A DNA stretch of 56,415 bases from CAZIVP01 sp964542915 (GTDB lineage Bacteria; Calditrichota; Calditrichia; Calditrichales; Calditrichaceae). Positions 25,520 through 35,216 of the stretch are shown piece after piece. The notes below the pieces were generated by a model. The model ran no database searches. It had not been told where the DNA came from and worked only from the letters and a program-made list of their open reading frames with translations. The stretch is taken from contig CAZIVP010000020.1 in NCBI GenBank assembly GCA_964542915.1, forward strand, positions 1 through 56,415, in the 5' to 3' direction. Each line of letters begins with the position of its first letter. The first letter of the stretch is position 1. Made by a program: the position numbers and the translations under genes.

Positions 25520-26506
25520 CTATTTGTAAGCCAATTGCGTGGAAAGGAAACGTTCCACCGCAGGAACATCACGGTTCTTGCGTCTTGCATAATCGATAAT
25601 CTGGTCTTTTTGTATTTTACCAACGCGAAAATAGCGCGCCTGCGGATGCGCGAAGTAATAACCGCAAATGGAAGCCGACGGATGCATGACGAAATGATCG
25701 TTCAGACGAATGGATGTGTTGCTTTGGGCGTCGGTCAACTCGAACAGCTTTTCTTTTTCGGAATGGTCGGGACAGGCGGGGTAGCCGGGTGCCGGACGGA
25801 TACCCTGATAGCGCTCTTCGTGCAAGGCTTGGGGGGATGTATTCTCTTCCATGGAATAGCCCCAGAATTCCGTTCTTACCCGGTAATGCATGTGTTCCGC
25901 GAATGCTTCGACCAGACGATCGGCCAGGGTTTTAACCAGAATCATTTTAAAATCGTCCCGCTTCTGTTTGTAAGCATTCTCCAGCTCATCCAGTCCGATT
26001 CCGGTGGTTAGCACAAAAACGCCAATGTGATCTTTGCGGCCGCTGCCTGCGGGTGCGATAAAATCGGCCAGCGCCAGATTGGGTTGACCCGGCCGTTTTT
26101 GGTTCTGTTGCCGCAATGTCAATAACATCGCCAATGGTTCCCTGTCCCTTTGTTCATCGTAGACCAAAATGTCATCATTCTGACTATTGGCGTGGAACAG
26201 GCCGATGACGGCTCTGGCAGCCAACCATTTATTCTCCACAATTTCATCCAGCAATTCCCGGCCGTCGTGGAATAACTTGTTGGCCTGCATCTTATAGGTT
26301 TCGTGTTCCAAAATATCTGGATAGCGTCCTTTCAATCCCCAGGCGCGGAAGAAGGGCGACCAGTCGATGTAACCGGTGAAGCGCTGTAGAGGATAGTCTT
26401 CAAAAACGTGCACGCCGGTCATTGCAGGTGTGGGCCACGGCGGTTCGGATTCCCAGTCGATTTTAAGCCGGTTGGCCCGGGCTTCCGTAAGGGTTATCCA
26501 TTCCAT
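25520..26506 (-). CDS. Stand-alone MetH reactivation (AdoMet-binding) domain protein
   Basis: A 328-residue protein that aligns by eye with the C-terminal reactivation module of cobalamin-dependent methionine synthase. The module binds AdoMet and reductively remethylates oxidised cob(II)alamin. Signatures: the N-terminal FTGYIDWSPFFRAWGLKG, then DFIAP and DHIGVFVLTTG, HYRVRTEFWGY, and the AdoMet-binding block GIRPAPGYPACPDHSEK near residue 240. Its length equals the whole module in canonical MetH, but the Hcy, folate and B12-binding modules are absent here; upstream is a stop codon and then pdxA. I use the ATG at 26506; a TTG at 26521 is also possible, and neither has a good Shine-Dalgarno. 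Either methionine synthase is split in this organism or this is a surviving 3' fragment. Confidence 0.85.
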   Translation of the reverse strand: MEWITLTEARANRLKIDWESEPPWPTPAMTGVHVFEDYPLQRFTGYIDWSPFFRAWGLKGRYPDILEHETYKMQANKLFHDGRELLDEIVENKWLAARAVIGLFHANSQNDDILVYDEQRDREPLAMLLTLRQQNQKRPGQPNLALADFIAPAGSGRKDHIGVFVLTTGIGLDELENAYKQKRDDFKMILVKTLADRLVEAFAEHMHYRVRTEFWGYSMEENTSPQALHEERYQGIRPAPGYPACPDHSEKEKLFELTDAQSNTSIRLNDHFVMHPSASICGYYFAHPQARYFRVGKIQKDQIIDYARRKNRDVPAVERFLSTQLAYK

Positions 26507-26626
26507 ACGCGCCACGTACAAATGGATGGGTCCGAAATACCGTTATATGTTGAATCAGGGATGATTTTATTTGCAGAACGTAACATAGAGTCAATGTGTC
26601 CCTTGGCTAAGCTTTCCTTCGCCATA

Positions 26627-27622
26627 TTATTTGCCATATTGCATCGCCGTTCGAATGGCTTCGATCATGCTGGCCGGATTGGCTTTGTTTTTCCCGGCCA
26701 GGTCAAATGCTGTTCCGTGGTCTACCGAGGTTCTTAAAAAGGGTAGACCGAGCGTCAGGCTAACGGTGCGGTAAAAGTCGTATGTCTTGGCGGCAATGTG
26801 GCCCTGGTCGTGGTACAGTGCAATCACCGCATCGTAGCGCCCTTCTTTGGCCATATGGAAGACGGCGTCGGCGGGGACGGGCCCCGTGATGACTATATTA
26901 TTTTTCAGACAGGAGGCAATGGCCGGATTGAGGATGCGTTCTTCTTCGTCGCCAAATAGTCCTTCGTCGCTGGCATGTGGATTCAGCGCTGCCAGGGCCA
27001 GCGTGGGCCTATCGAAGCCGAGTGTTTTCAGATGGCCATTGCAACGCTCAATAAATTGGGTTAAAGCGGTTGCATCCAGGGAAGCGGCGATTTCTTTGAA
27101 CGGTAGATGTCGCGTAAAGAAAAATATACGCAGTTTATGGCAAACGAACAGTGTTGCGGCGTGTTCGGCGCCGGATTTGGCTTTTAGCAGTTCGGTATGG
27201 TCGCGATAAGGTACATCGCCAAGTCTGAAGGATTCTTTGTGGACCGGCGCTGTGACAAGGGCGGCGATGTTTTTTTGCAAGGCTTGTTCCACCGCTTCAT
27301 TGACGGCATAATACGCCAATTGCCCCGCCGAACCGTTTATGCGTCCGTAAGATGGCAGATGGTCCAGTTCGTGGCGATGGAAACACACCAGGCTTTGATC
27401 GCCGGCTTCGTTTTGGTGTGTATTCTCATCGAGCTGATTCACCGTTCGAATGTCTACGTCATAGCCCAACCGCTCGCATTCCCGCCGCAATATCGCAGGA
27501 TGGCCGAAAACCACCGCCTGGAAGTCGGCGCCTTTTAAGGCGTTATCCAGCAATGCTTTGATCACAATTTCCGGACCGATGCCGGCCGGGTCGCCAATCG
27601 TAATACCGATGCGTCGGGTCAT
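26627..27622 (-). CDS. pdxA: 4-hydroxythreonine-4-phosphate dehydrogenase family (PdxA)
   Basis: A 331-residue NAD-dependent, metal-using dehydrogenase of pyridoxal-phosphate synthesis. It oxidises 4-phosphohydroxy-L-threonine for condensation by PdxJ. Recognised by RRIGITIGDPAGIGPEIV at the N-terminus, ALVTAPVHKESF, YRDHTELL (active-site His), TRHLPFKEI, LNPHASDEG, ALYHDQGHIAAK and SVDHGTAFDLAG. The metal-ligand histidines are all present. The ATG at 27622 has GAGGAG just upstream, so the longer open frame is not used. pdxJ is not in the window. PLP-dependent enzymes such as the decarboxylase at 33759 would use the product. PdxA2-type relatives have other substrates, so the exact role has some doubt. 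Confidence 0.92.
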   Translation of the reverse strand: MTRRIGITIGDPAGIGPEIVIKALLDNALKGADFQAVVFGHPAILRRECERLGYDVDIRTVNQLDENTHQNEAGDQSLVCFHRHELDHLPSYGRINGSAGQLAYYAVNEAVEQALQKNIAALVTAPVHKESFRLGDVPYRDHTELLKAKSGAEHAATLFVCHKLRIFFFTRHLPFKEIAASLDATALTQFIERCNGHLKTLGFDRPTLALAALNPHASDEGLFGDEEERILNPAIASCLKNNIVITGPVPADAVFHMAKEGRYDAVIALYHDQGHIAAKTYDFYRTVSLTLGLPFLRTSVDHGTAFDLAGKNKANPASMIEAIRTAMQYGK

Positions 27623-27948
27623 AGCCGCTCCTCGCTGAATTTGAGAGGCAAAATTAACGATATTTGCGTTCGGTTTCAAACCGGAGTTTGAAGGGGAGGT
27701 TTTGTTTCAGCAGATGGCACGCGTCTGAATAAAAGGTGATTGGACATTTTTCCGAAAGACAGACCTCATCCGTTAAAATCGAAATGACCGTTGCAAATGT
27801 TGTATCGTTATCCTAATTTTTGTTGGTCAGCAGACAGCACTTAATACAAAGGGAGGACCGTTTGGCCCGATTCATGATAAGGGCCGCCGCAAGGCGTTAT
27901 GCAACGGTTGAACATTCAACGAACATAAACGCATCATAAACGGCGATC
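27623..27948. other. Intergenic region between divergent genes
   Basis: About 326 bases between pdxA (leftward) and the YhaO-like gene (rightward). I see no gene, repeat or clear promoter box. Confidence 0.5.
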
Positions 27949-29217
27949 ATGGCAAGAATCAAATTCGTACACGCTGCGGATCTGCACCTGGATACACCAT
28001 TTAAAGGCCTGTCGAACTGGAACAGCGCCCTGGCTTCAAGATTGAAGGAGGCGACCTTCCGCAGTTTTCAAAACATCATTGATCTGTGCCTGGAAGAGGA
28101 CGTGGATTTTTTACTGATTGCGGGCGATATATTCGACAGTGAAGATCGGAGTTTGGCGGCTCAGATTAAATTCAATAACGAGCTGAAACGACTGACTGAT
28201 AATGAAATTGAGGTATATTTTGTTTGCGGCAATCACGATCCCCTCAACTCCTGGCTGGATGCTTTACAGTTCCCGGAGGGGGCGGCGCGGTTCGATGCAT
28301 CGCATCCGGAGCGAAAAACCTTCAACAAAAAAGGAAGTCCGTTGGCGGACATTTACGGCGTCAGTTACCGCGACCGCGGCGTCAGCGAAAATCTGGCCAG
28401 ACGATTTGAATCGGAGAATTCTGCCGCTCCTTTTTCCATTGCTTTGTTGCATGGTACGGTTGGTTCGTCCGGCACCCATGAAAATTACGCACCGTTCTCG
28501 ACCGAAGATGTTCTGAATAAAAAATTCGATTACTGGGCACTGGGGCATATTCATCAAAGACGGGTGGTGCGAGCCGCAGAGCCCGCCATCGTGTATCCCG
28601 GCAATCCACAGGGCCGCGATTTCGGCGAGACAGGCGAACGTGGATGTTACCTTGTTGATATGGAGGCGGGTCATGATCCGCAGCTTCGTTTTATACCGAC
28701 CCAGCAGATTCGTTTCGAAGAAGTTTCCGTGCCGCTGGCCGGAGAGAAAACCATTGATGAACTGATGACGTCCATTGATGAAGCTCAAAGCGCTTTGGTG
28801 CAATACGACGCAAACTGCAGTTACATTTTGCGCCTTACGCTCGAAGGACGTACGCCTCTGCATCATGTTTTGTTTGAACCGGGCAAAATCGATGAATTGC
28901 TTGAGGCCGTCAACGAAGACAGCCTGCAAAACAACCCGTTTATCTGGATCGACCGTATCCGTTTACGAACGCAGCCCGAAGTCGATACGGAAGGATTGAA
29001 GAAGAGCGATAACTTCGCCGCCGCCTTATTAAAAACCATTGAAGATTACGGCAGAAAACCGCAAGCTCTTGATCGGCTGCTGGATGATATAGTAAAGAAT
29101 GAAATGAGCAACGATGTGCGCCGAAGATTAGGCGATTTGTCTTCCGAAGATCGTGAAGACATTCTGGAACAAGCTAAGTGGATGCTGCTAAATCAACTGT
29201 TGAAAGAAGACGGATGA
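27949..29217 (+). CDS. YhaO/SbcD-like DNA exonuclease subunit
   Basis: A 422-residue metallophosphoesterase of the SbcD/Mre11/YhaO family. Metal-binding motifs are in order: DLH at residues 11-13, GD at 59-60, GNHD at 94-97, a central HG in ALLHGTVG, and GHIH at 199-202. The C-terminal half (about 245-422) is an alpha/beta region expected to contact the ATPase partner. It is followed with a 4-base overlap by a YhaN-like SMC-type ATPase, the standard pairing, so the complex likely processes DNA ends or hairpins during repair. That is family knowledge; the domains are seen directly. Confidence 0.88.
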   Translation: MARIKFVHAADLHLDTPFKGLSNWNSALASRLKEATFRSFQNIIDLCLEEDVDFLLIAGDIFDSEDRSLAAQIKFNNELKRLTDNEIEVYFVCGNHDPLNSWLDALQFPEGAARFDASHPERKTFNKKGSPLADIYGVSYRDRGVSENLARRFESENSAAPFSIALLHGTVGSSGTHENYAPFSTEDVLNKKFDYWALGHIHQRRVVRAAEPAIVYPGNPQGRDFGETGERGCYLVDMEAGHDPQLRFIPTQQIRFEEVSVPLAGEKTIDELMTSIDEAQSALVQYDANCSYILRLTLEGRTPLHHVLFEPGKIDELLEAVNEDSLQNNPFIWIDRIRLRTQPEVDTEGLKKSDNFAAALLKTIEDYGRKPQALDRLLDDIVKNEMSNDVRRRLGDLSSEDREDILEQAKWMLLNQLLKEDG

Positions 29218-31925
29218 TCATCAGAGAGATTTATATCGATGGCTTTGGTCTGTTCAGGGATTTTATCTGGAAGGACCTTAGCGACGGCCTGAACATTATT
29301 GTAGCGGATAATGAGATGGGCAAGTCCACCCTGATGGCTTTCGTGCGCTACACCCTTTTTGGATATCCGCACCCCAGAAGCAAGGATAACCCGTATCCGC
29401 CGCTGAACGGAGGCAAACACGGCGGACGTATAAAGGCCGCAATGGCTTCGACGGGAAAAGAAGCGATCTTCGAGCGGCATTCCGGTGCCAAAGGCGGCGC
29501 GATACATTTGCGATATAACGGGAGAGAAAGCAAAGACCAAAGTCAATGGCAGGGCCTCTTAGGGAATGCCGGACCGGACTTGTTCAATAATGTTTATACC
29601 TTTTCACTGGATGAGTTGGTCAACCTGAACGCGCTCAGTAAATCGGGCGTAGAGGATAAGATATTCAGTCTGGGTCTTGGATTGGGAGATATATCGCTTG
29701 GTATGGTGGAACAAAACATTCGCGACGCCGGCGAAACAATCTATAAAAAAGGCGGGCGCAGTACTCCGCCCCGTGAAATCGTTAAACGTATAAGCGAGAT
29801 AAAGGAAAGCGAACATAACATAGCAAAAATTCAGGGAGACTTCGCTCAGTATGAGAAGCTGGTGAAGGAAATCGAACAGTTAGAAGGGGAAGAACAACGG
29901 CTGAACAAGGATTTAGAAGCATTGCGTCGCAGAGCGCTTAAACTGGATCACTATCACAAATGTCATACGAGTTTTTTAACGCTAATAAACATTGACGAAA
30001 AACTCGAACAATTGCCGGCATATAGAGATCTACCCCCGGAAGGAGATCGAACGTTAAATGAACTGGAAAAAAGGGAACAATCGTATACAGACCAAATCCG
30101 GTCGCTAAAGCAGGGTACCGAAGATGAACCCGGTATCGGGGAGATCGAACAAAAACTCGAACCAATTGCATATAATGCCGACCTATTAAATCAAAGAGAC
30201 CGCGTCGATTTTCTGCGTAAAAATCTTGAAAAATACAAGCAGTTTGTAAGCGATCGCGCCGCCGATGAACAGAAGATTGCAGAGTATAACGATTCCATAA
30301 AGCAGGGCATTCAAAGCATCAGCGGTCAATGGACGGAGCGGACCGTCGCCGCCTTTAGCGATACGGTCATTCATCGCAACAAAATCGAATACTTTGAGGG
30401 AGAGATTGCGAAAAGCAGGGAAAAAGAAGGACGATTGGAAGAAAAGCTGCGCATGATGAAAGAAAACCGACGCGCCTACAACATCAATGTTATCTTGTCT
30501 GTTTTCGCCGTCCTAAGCCTAATCGCGTCGGCGCCCGCCATTTACCATGGCCTCTATGTTCTGGGAGGCGCCCTGATTACAACAGGTTTGGTATTGGCCT
30601 TAAACCCAAAATATGTACGTAAAGAGGATGGCCTGGAACGCACGGAGCAAGAATTGATCAAAGACCGTAACCAGCTCGAAAAACTCGAAAATAACTATGG
30701 CCATTATCTGCAGGGAAGTCTTCAATTGCCTCCGACATTAAAACCGCAAACGGTATTGGATATTTTGAGGACCGTAGGCCAATTACAAAGGGAAATACGA
30801 GAGCGCGATAACATTAAAGCAAAATTAGAGAACGAACGGTTGCCGTTTATCCGCCATTTCGAGCAACAGGTGGAAGCGTTGGAGCGTTTGCTTCCGGACC
30901 ATGCGCTGCAGGACGCGCTGGAAATCCGAGCCCATCATATCATAAACGCATTTAATGAATCCCGTTCTCAGTATGATGAAAAACAGCAGCTGCAAAAAAC
31001 GTTCTCGCAAAAAAAGAAAGCATTGCAGGCAGCCGGAGAAAAGCTGGAAGAAGTTCGTACGGCGATTGCGGAATTATTGCAAACGGCAGAAGCCGGAGAC
31101 CGGGCGTCTTTCAGAAAGATATATGAACAAAATCGAACGGTTGCGGAATTACAAAAGGAGCGGGAGGGAGCCCTGCGAACGATCGAAACGATCGTGGGGA
31201 AAGACAATGCCGGAGAGGTCATCGAATATTTCAATCAGCACGATAAAAACGAGCTTGAATTCCAAATACAGGACCTCAAGCAAAAAATTCAGACCACAGC
31301 CGAAGACGTGCGTCAGGTGAACACGGAGCTCGGTTCAAAACGAAACGATATCAAAAAGCTTGAGGACCACTCACAACTGGCTGAATTTCTGACGGAAGTT
31401 GAGAGTAAATCGCAACAACTACACACGGCTTTTAAAGAATGGCTTGGCGGACAACTGGCTTTGCGTCTGTTGACGCAGGAAAAAGCCCGCTACGAAAAAG
31501 AGAAACAACCGGAAGTTATCAAGTACGCCAGCCGCTATTTTAAGAAAATGAGCGATGATCGCTATCAGCGCATCCGGGTTTCTCTGGAAGAAAAAGATGT
31601 GACGGTTTATGATCAGGCCGAAGTCGCTAAAAACATTGATCAGCTAAGCCGGGGAACCAAAGAACAACTGCTAATCAGTTTGCGGCTGGGATTTATCGAA
31701 GAATATGAAAAACAGGCCGAAGCCCTTCCGCTTGTCGTTGATGAAGTATTGGTGAATTTCGATCCGCAGCGGGCGCAAAAAGCCGCCGAAATTTTAACCG
31801 AATTTGCGGAACAACGCCAAATACTGATGTTTACCTGTCATCCCGAGACAAAGGAATTTTTTGATGCACAAGCTGTAAACATCATCCGCCTCAATCAGAA
31901 CGGCATGAAACCCCAAATCAGTTGA
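29214..31925 (+). CDS. YhaN-like SMC/SbcC-type ATPase
   Basis: A 903-residue AAA/SMC-type ATPase. The ATG at 29214 overlaps the partner stop (ATGA) and starts the protein right before the first strand (MIIREIYIDGFGLF). Walker A is ADNEMGKST at 31-39, with Ala in place of the first Gly. Long charged coiled coils occupy about 200-420 and 480-780. Between them, about 422-465, is a strongly hydrophobic stretch that looks like two membrane segments (INVILSVFAVLSLIASAPAIY, then LYVLGGALITTGLVLAL), a known oddity of YhaN-type proteins. The ABC signature is LSRGTKEQ near 811, and Walker B is LPLVVDEVLVNFDP. This suggests a membrane-tethered DNA-end-processing complex. Confidence 0.88.
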   Translation: MIIREIYIDGFGLFRDFIWKDLSDGLNIIVADNEMGKSTLMAFVRYTLFGYPHPRSKDNPYPPLNGGKHGGRIKAAMASTGKEAIFERHSGAKGGAIHLRYNGRESKDQSQWQGLLGNAGPDLFNNVYTFSLDELVNLNALSKSGVEDKIFSLGLGLGDISLGMVEQNIRDAGETIYKKGGRSTPPREIVKRISEIKESEHNIAKIQGDFAQYEKLVKEIEQLEGEEQRLNKDLEALRRRALKLDHYHKCHTSFLTLINIDEKLEQLPAYRDLPPEGDRTLNELEKREQSYTDQIRSLKQGTEDEPGIGEIEQKLEPIAYNADLLNQRDRVDFLRKNLEKYKQFVSDRAADEQKIAEYNDSIKQGIQSISGQWTERTVAAFSDTVIHRNKIEYFEGEIAKSREKEGRLEEKLRMMKENRRAYNINVILSVFAVLSLIASAPAIYHGLYVLGGALITTGLVLALNPKYVRKEDGLERTEQELIKDRNQLEKLENNYGHYLQGSLQLPPTLKPQTVLDILRTVGQLQREIRERDNIKAKLENERLPFIRHFEQQVEALERLLPDHALQDALEIRAHHIINAFNESRSQYDEKQQLQKTFSQKKKALQAAGEKLEEVRTAIAELLQTAEAGDRASFRKIYEQNRTVAELQKEREGALRTIETIVGKDNAGEVIEYFNQHDKNELEFQIQDLKQKIQTTAEDVRQVNTELGSKRNDIKKLEDHSQLAEFLTEVESKSQQLHTAFKEWLGGQLALRLLTQEKARYEKEKQPEVIKYASRYFKKMSDDRYQRIRVSLEEKDVTVYDQAEVAKNIDQLSRGTKEQLLISLRLGFIEEYEKQAEALPLVVDEVLVNFDPQRAQKAAEILTEFAEQRQILMFTCHPETKEFFDAQAVNIIRLNQNGMKPQIS

Positions 31926-32166
31926 AATTATTTTTGGATACACTCCATTGTGTTTTAAGCGATCAAAACATGTACAAAACGTCCGTTGCTCGATCATGCC
32001 CATTAACACACACATTCTTCCGTTTGTTAAAGTAGAATATTCAAAGCAAAACATCTTGGCTTCGAGTAGACTGTATGGATTCGGAATACTTTTGAATCCC
32101 AATTTTGAATCATTTATCTTTTAGAAAATGTTTAAACCGGTTTATTTTCAGGGAAGAGGTGTCGCC

Positions 32167-32763
32167 GTGAACAAGACAAGTACGTTAACCCCTCTGCAAA
32201 AGGAGCGGCGCGAACGCATTCTAAAAACCGCCGCCCGGCATTTTTCCGAAGTACATTTTCATGAGGCGGAACTGGACCGAATCGCTCGGGACGCCGGCGT
32301 AGGCAAGGGAACGCTGTATCGTTATTTTGAAAACAAAATCGATCTCTATTTAAAAACCATCGAACATCAGTTACAACTCGCCCTGGTATACATACAAGAA
32401 CGGGCGCGCCGGCATGACGATCCGGTTGTTTATATCGAAACCGTTATCGAAAGCGCGGTCGATTTTTTTTACAAACACCCACAATCGTTCAATATTGTAC
32501 TGCTTTCGAATACCGTACATTTTGATGAAGTGGTCGAGTTGGTCGCCGGCATTCGTTCACAGTATTATGAGCATATGAAAACGATTTTTGAACAAGCGAT
32601 AGCGGACGGATTGTTCCGCGAGATGAACATTGATGTGGCAGTGCGTATTCTCGATTCCGCCATACTGCACCTGATGTATGAATATCACAAAAATAAACTG
32701 GTTACACCCGAGGCGATTAAGACCAATCTCAAAACCACGCTGTTGAATGGATTTTTAAAATAA
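32167..32763 (+). CDS. TetR-family transcriptional regulator
   Basis: A 198-residue one-component regulator. The N-terminal HTH is clear: RRERILKTAARHFSEVHFHEAEL, then IARDAGVGKGTLYRYFENKIDLY. The C-terminal ligand-binding part is helical with no recognisable specificity. A GTG at 32167 with AAGAGG upstream is my choice; an in-frame ATG at 32128 without a Shine-Dalgarno would add 13 residues. It lies directly upstream of the deacetylase and decarboxylase genes on the same strand and may control them. No operator repeat was identified. Confidence 0.85.
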   Translation: MNKTSTLTPLQKERRERILKTAARHFSEVHFHEAELDRIARDAGVGKGTLYRYFENKIDLYLKTIEHQLQLALVYIQERARRHDDPVVYIETVIESAVDFFYKHPQSFNIVLLSNTVHFDEVVELVAGIRSQYYEHMKTIFEQAIADGLFREMNIDVAVRILDSAILHLMYEYHKNKLVTPEAIKTNLKTTLLNGFLK

Positions 32764-32823
32764 AAAAATGCCGTGATCGACCGATTGCATATGTAAATAT
32801 AACCTTTTTCTACAGGAGGGCCC

Positions 32824-33726
32824 ATGAATGCTCGTGCGATCGTTTACATGCTCGCGATTATCACCCTGTTAATCAATAATCTAAAAGCGGGCGATAAGCC
32901 GTTGCATCCCGATTCTATCTATGTCCTCATTCGTTGTGATGACATCGGGATGTCCCACGCGGTGAACGGCGCCGCCGAACAATTGTTCGAAAGCAAAATA
33001 CCGGTATCCGTCTCCGTTATGTTTACCTGTCCCTGGTATCAGGAGGCTGTGGACTTGCTGCGTCGTTTTCCCGATGTTTCGGTGGGGGTGCATTTAACGC
33101 TCAATGCCGAGTGGAAAAATTACCGTTGGGGGCCGGTACTGGGTTGGAAGTCCGTTCCGACTTTGGTGGACTCTAACGGATATTTCCATCCATCAAGGAC
33201 GGCTTTTTTTGCCGCTAAACCGGCTATGCCCGAAATTGAGCGCGAACTGCGCGCACAGATCGAGCGGGCGCTGAACAGCGGTATCCGCATCGATTATGTG
33301 GATCACCACATGGGTACCGCCGTCCAAAACGATACCTTACGAAGCATGGTAGAAAAATTGGCGTCGGAATACGGTCTGGCGGTAACACAATATTTTGGCG
33401 AATCCTATTCCAATGTTACATACGGCGCGCCGTTGGGTGAAAAGACCGATAGTCTGATTGCCCATATGGAATCATTGGGTCCCGGGCTTCATTTACAGGT
33501 ATGCCATATCGGGTTGGATAACCCGGAATTAGAAGCAATGGAAGATTTAAACGACTTCGGGTTGCAGAACATGAGCCGGCATCGTCGGGCTGAGTTGGAT
33601 GCTTTACGCTCTCCGGGTTTCAGAGCGGTCATTGAGCGCAGAAATATTCGCTTAGTAACATACCGGCAATTGGTGAACCGGTTGGGATTGGATCGGATGC
33701 ATCGTCCGGCAAATTTGGATTATTAA
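32824..33726 (+). CDS. Exported YdjC/ChbG-type carbohydrate deacetylase
   Basis: A 300-residue protein of the YdjC/ChbG family, which removes acetyl groups from chito-oligosaccharides or related sugars using a divalent metal. Motifs: VLIRCDDIGMSHAVN (metal-binding Asp pair), VSVGVHLTLNAEW (His), and the later IDYVDHHMGTA. An N-terminal hydrophobic stretch (VYMLAIITLLINNLKAG) indicates export. The ATG at 32824 follows AGGAGGG. It precedes the decarboxylase gene by 32 bases. The periplasmic location is unlike the cytosolic enterobacterial enzyme, so the substrate may be an imported or wall-derived glycan. Confidence 0.82.
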   Translation: MNARAIVYMLAIITLLINNLKAGDKPLHPDSIYVLIRCDDIGMSHAVNGAAEQLFESKIPVSVSVMFTCPWYQEAVDLLRRFPDVSVGVHLTLNAEWKNYRWGPVLGWKSVPTLVDSNGYFHPSRTAFFAAKPAMPEIERELRAQIERALNSGIRIDYVDHHMGTAVQNDTLRSMVEKLASEYGLAVTQYFGESYSNVTYGAPLGEKTDSLIAHMESLGPGLHLQVCHIGLDNPELEAMEDLNDFGLQNMSRHRRAELDALRSPGFRAVIERRNIRLVTYRQLVNRLGLDRMHRPANLDY

Positions 33727-33758
33727 CCATTCATTTCATAATGCTGTAAGGAGTGAAG

Positions 33759-35192
33759 ATGTCTTACCACATGAGCGCTGAAGAATTCCGTCGGCTCGGC
33801 TATCAATTTATCGACTGGATCGCTGAATACCATGAAAAGGTCGAGTCGTATCCGGTCATGTCCAAAGTAGAACCCGGCGAAATTCGCCGTCGATTACCGA
33901 AAGACCCGCCGCAAAAAGGCCAATCTCTGGATCGGGTTTTAAACGAAATCAATGAAATCATCTTGCCCGGCATCACGCACTGGCAATCGCCGAATTTCTT
34001 TGCCTTTTTCCCCTCCAATGTGTCCGGCCCATCCATTCTGGGCGAGCTTCTTTCCGCCGGATTGGGTGTACAGGGAATGTTGTGGGCCACAAGTCCTGCG
34101 GCTACGGAGTTGGAGACCCATGTTCTGGACTGGATCGCCGAAATGCTCGGGCTTCCGCAGAAATTCCGATCGGAAAACAAAGGCGGGGGCGTCATCCACG
34201 ATACGGCATCCAGCGCCACTCTGGTCGCCTTACTGGCGGCGCGCGAGAAAGCATCGGGTTTCGAGTGCAATCGAAAGGGGGCGAAACAAGCCCTCGTTGC
34301 TTACACTTCTGCCCAGGGCCACTCTTCCATTGAAAAAGCCATGCGGATTGCAGGGTTGGGCAGTGAACATTTGCGGTCCATCGCCGTCGATCAAAATTAT
34401 GCCATGGACGCCGAGGCCCTTGCTGAGCAGATTCGAAAAGACAGGCGAGAAGGTTACATCCCATGTTTTGTAACCGCGACCGTCGGAACCACCTCATCCA
34501 ACGCCATGGATCCGCTAAAAGCGATCGGGCGCGTGTGTCGGGAGGAGAAAATTTGGTTGCATGTGGACGCCGCCATGTCGGGTACGGCGGCGCTCTGTCC
34601 CGAATTTCGTCATTTACTGCACGGTCTGGAAATGGCCGATAGCTATTGTTTTAATCCCCATAAATGGATGTTTACCAATTTCGATACGGATTGTTTTTAC
34701 GTGGCGGACCGCAGGCATTTGATCCAAACCCTGAGTATCTTACCGGAATATCTGCGCAACAAAGCAACGGAATCCGGCGCTGTTTTCGATTACCGGGACT
34801 GGCAAATTCCGCTGGGCAGGCGCTTTCGGGCATTGAAACTGTGGTTTGTGCTTCGTCATTATGGTTTGGAAGGATTGCAGCATCACATCCGGCGCCATGT
34901 GGAGCTGGCGCAACAGTTTGCCGAATGGGTGCGGTCTTCGGAAGATTTTGATTTGATGGCGCCGGTGCCGCTGAATCTGGTGACCTTCCGGCACAAAAAC
35001 GGCGACGATTTCAACCGCCGCCTGGAGGAGGCGCTGAATCAAAGCGGAAAAATGTACCTGACCCATACGGTACTCGACGGTCAATACGCCCTTCGTCTTT
35101 CGGTGGGGCAAACCCATACCGAAGAACGGCATGTACGTGATGCCTGGCAACTGATTCAGGAGACGGCAAAACGTTGGTCCTCAGGCGTTTGA
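33759..35192 (+). CDS. Aromatic-L-amino-acid decarboxylase-type PLP enzyme
   Basis: A 477-residue group II PLP-dependent decarboxylase, closest in pattern to aromatic-amino-acid/DOPA/tryptophan decarboxylases. The Schiff-base lysine is Lys302 in NPHKWM. Other family blocks: HWQSPNFFAFFPSNVSGPSI near 77-96, MLWATSPAATELE, AQGHSSIEKA (PLP-stacking His), TVGTTSSNAMDP, and HVDAAMSGTA (PLP-nitrogen Asp). The ATG at 33759 has AAGGAG at normal spacing; a GTG six bases upstream is too close to it. It would convert an aromatic amino acid to its amine plus CO2. The neighbours do not show which amino acid. Confidence 0.9.
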   Translation: MSYHMSAEEFRRLGYQFIDWIAEYHEKVESYPVMSKVEPGEIRRRLPKDPPQKGQSLDRVLNEINEIILPGITHWQSPNFFAFFPSNVSGPSILGELLSAGLGVQGMLWATSPAATELETHVLDWIAEMLGLPQKFRSENKGGGVIHDTASSATLVALLAAREKASGFECNRKGAKQALVAYTSAQGHSSIEKAMRIAGLGSEHLRSIAVDQNYAMDAEALAEQIRKDRREGYIPCFVTATVGTTSSNAMDPLKAIGRVCREEKIWLHVDAAMSGTAALCPEFRHLLHGLEMADSYCFNPHKWMFTNFDTDCFYVADRRHLIQTLSILPEYLRNKATESGAVFDYRDWQIPLGRRFRALKLWFVLRHYGLEGLQHHIRRHVELAQQFAEWVRSSEDFDLMAPVPLNLVTFRHKNGDDFNRRLEEALNQSGKMYLTHTVLDGQYALRLSVGQTHTEERHVRDAWQLIQETAKRWSSGV

Positions 35193-35216
35193 TTCCCGCT
35201 GAATATCGCAGGATTT

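Noticed and set aside
27949..31925. Reading the YhaO/YhaN pair as a defence system (nuclease plus SMC-type ATPase)
   Set aside because: Order, motifs and the hydrophobic insert fit the housekeeping YhaO/YhaN repair pair, and no other defence gene is adjacent.
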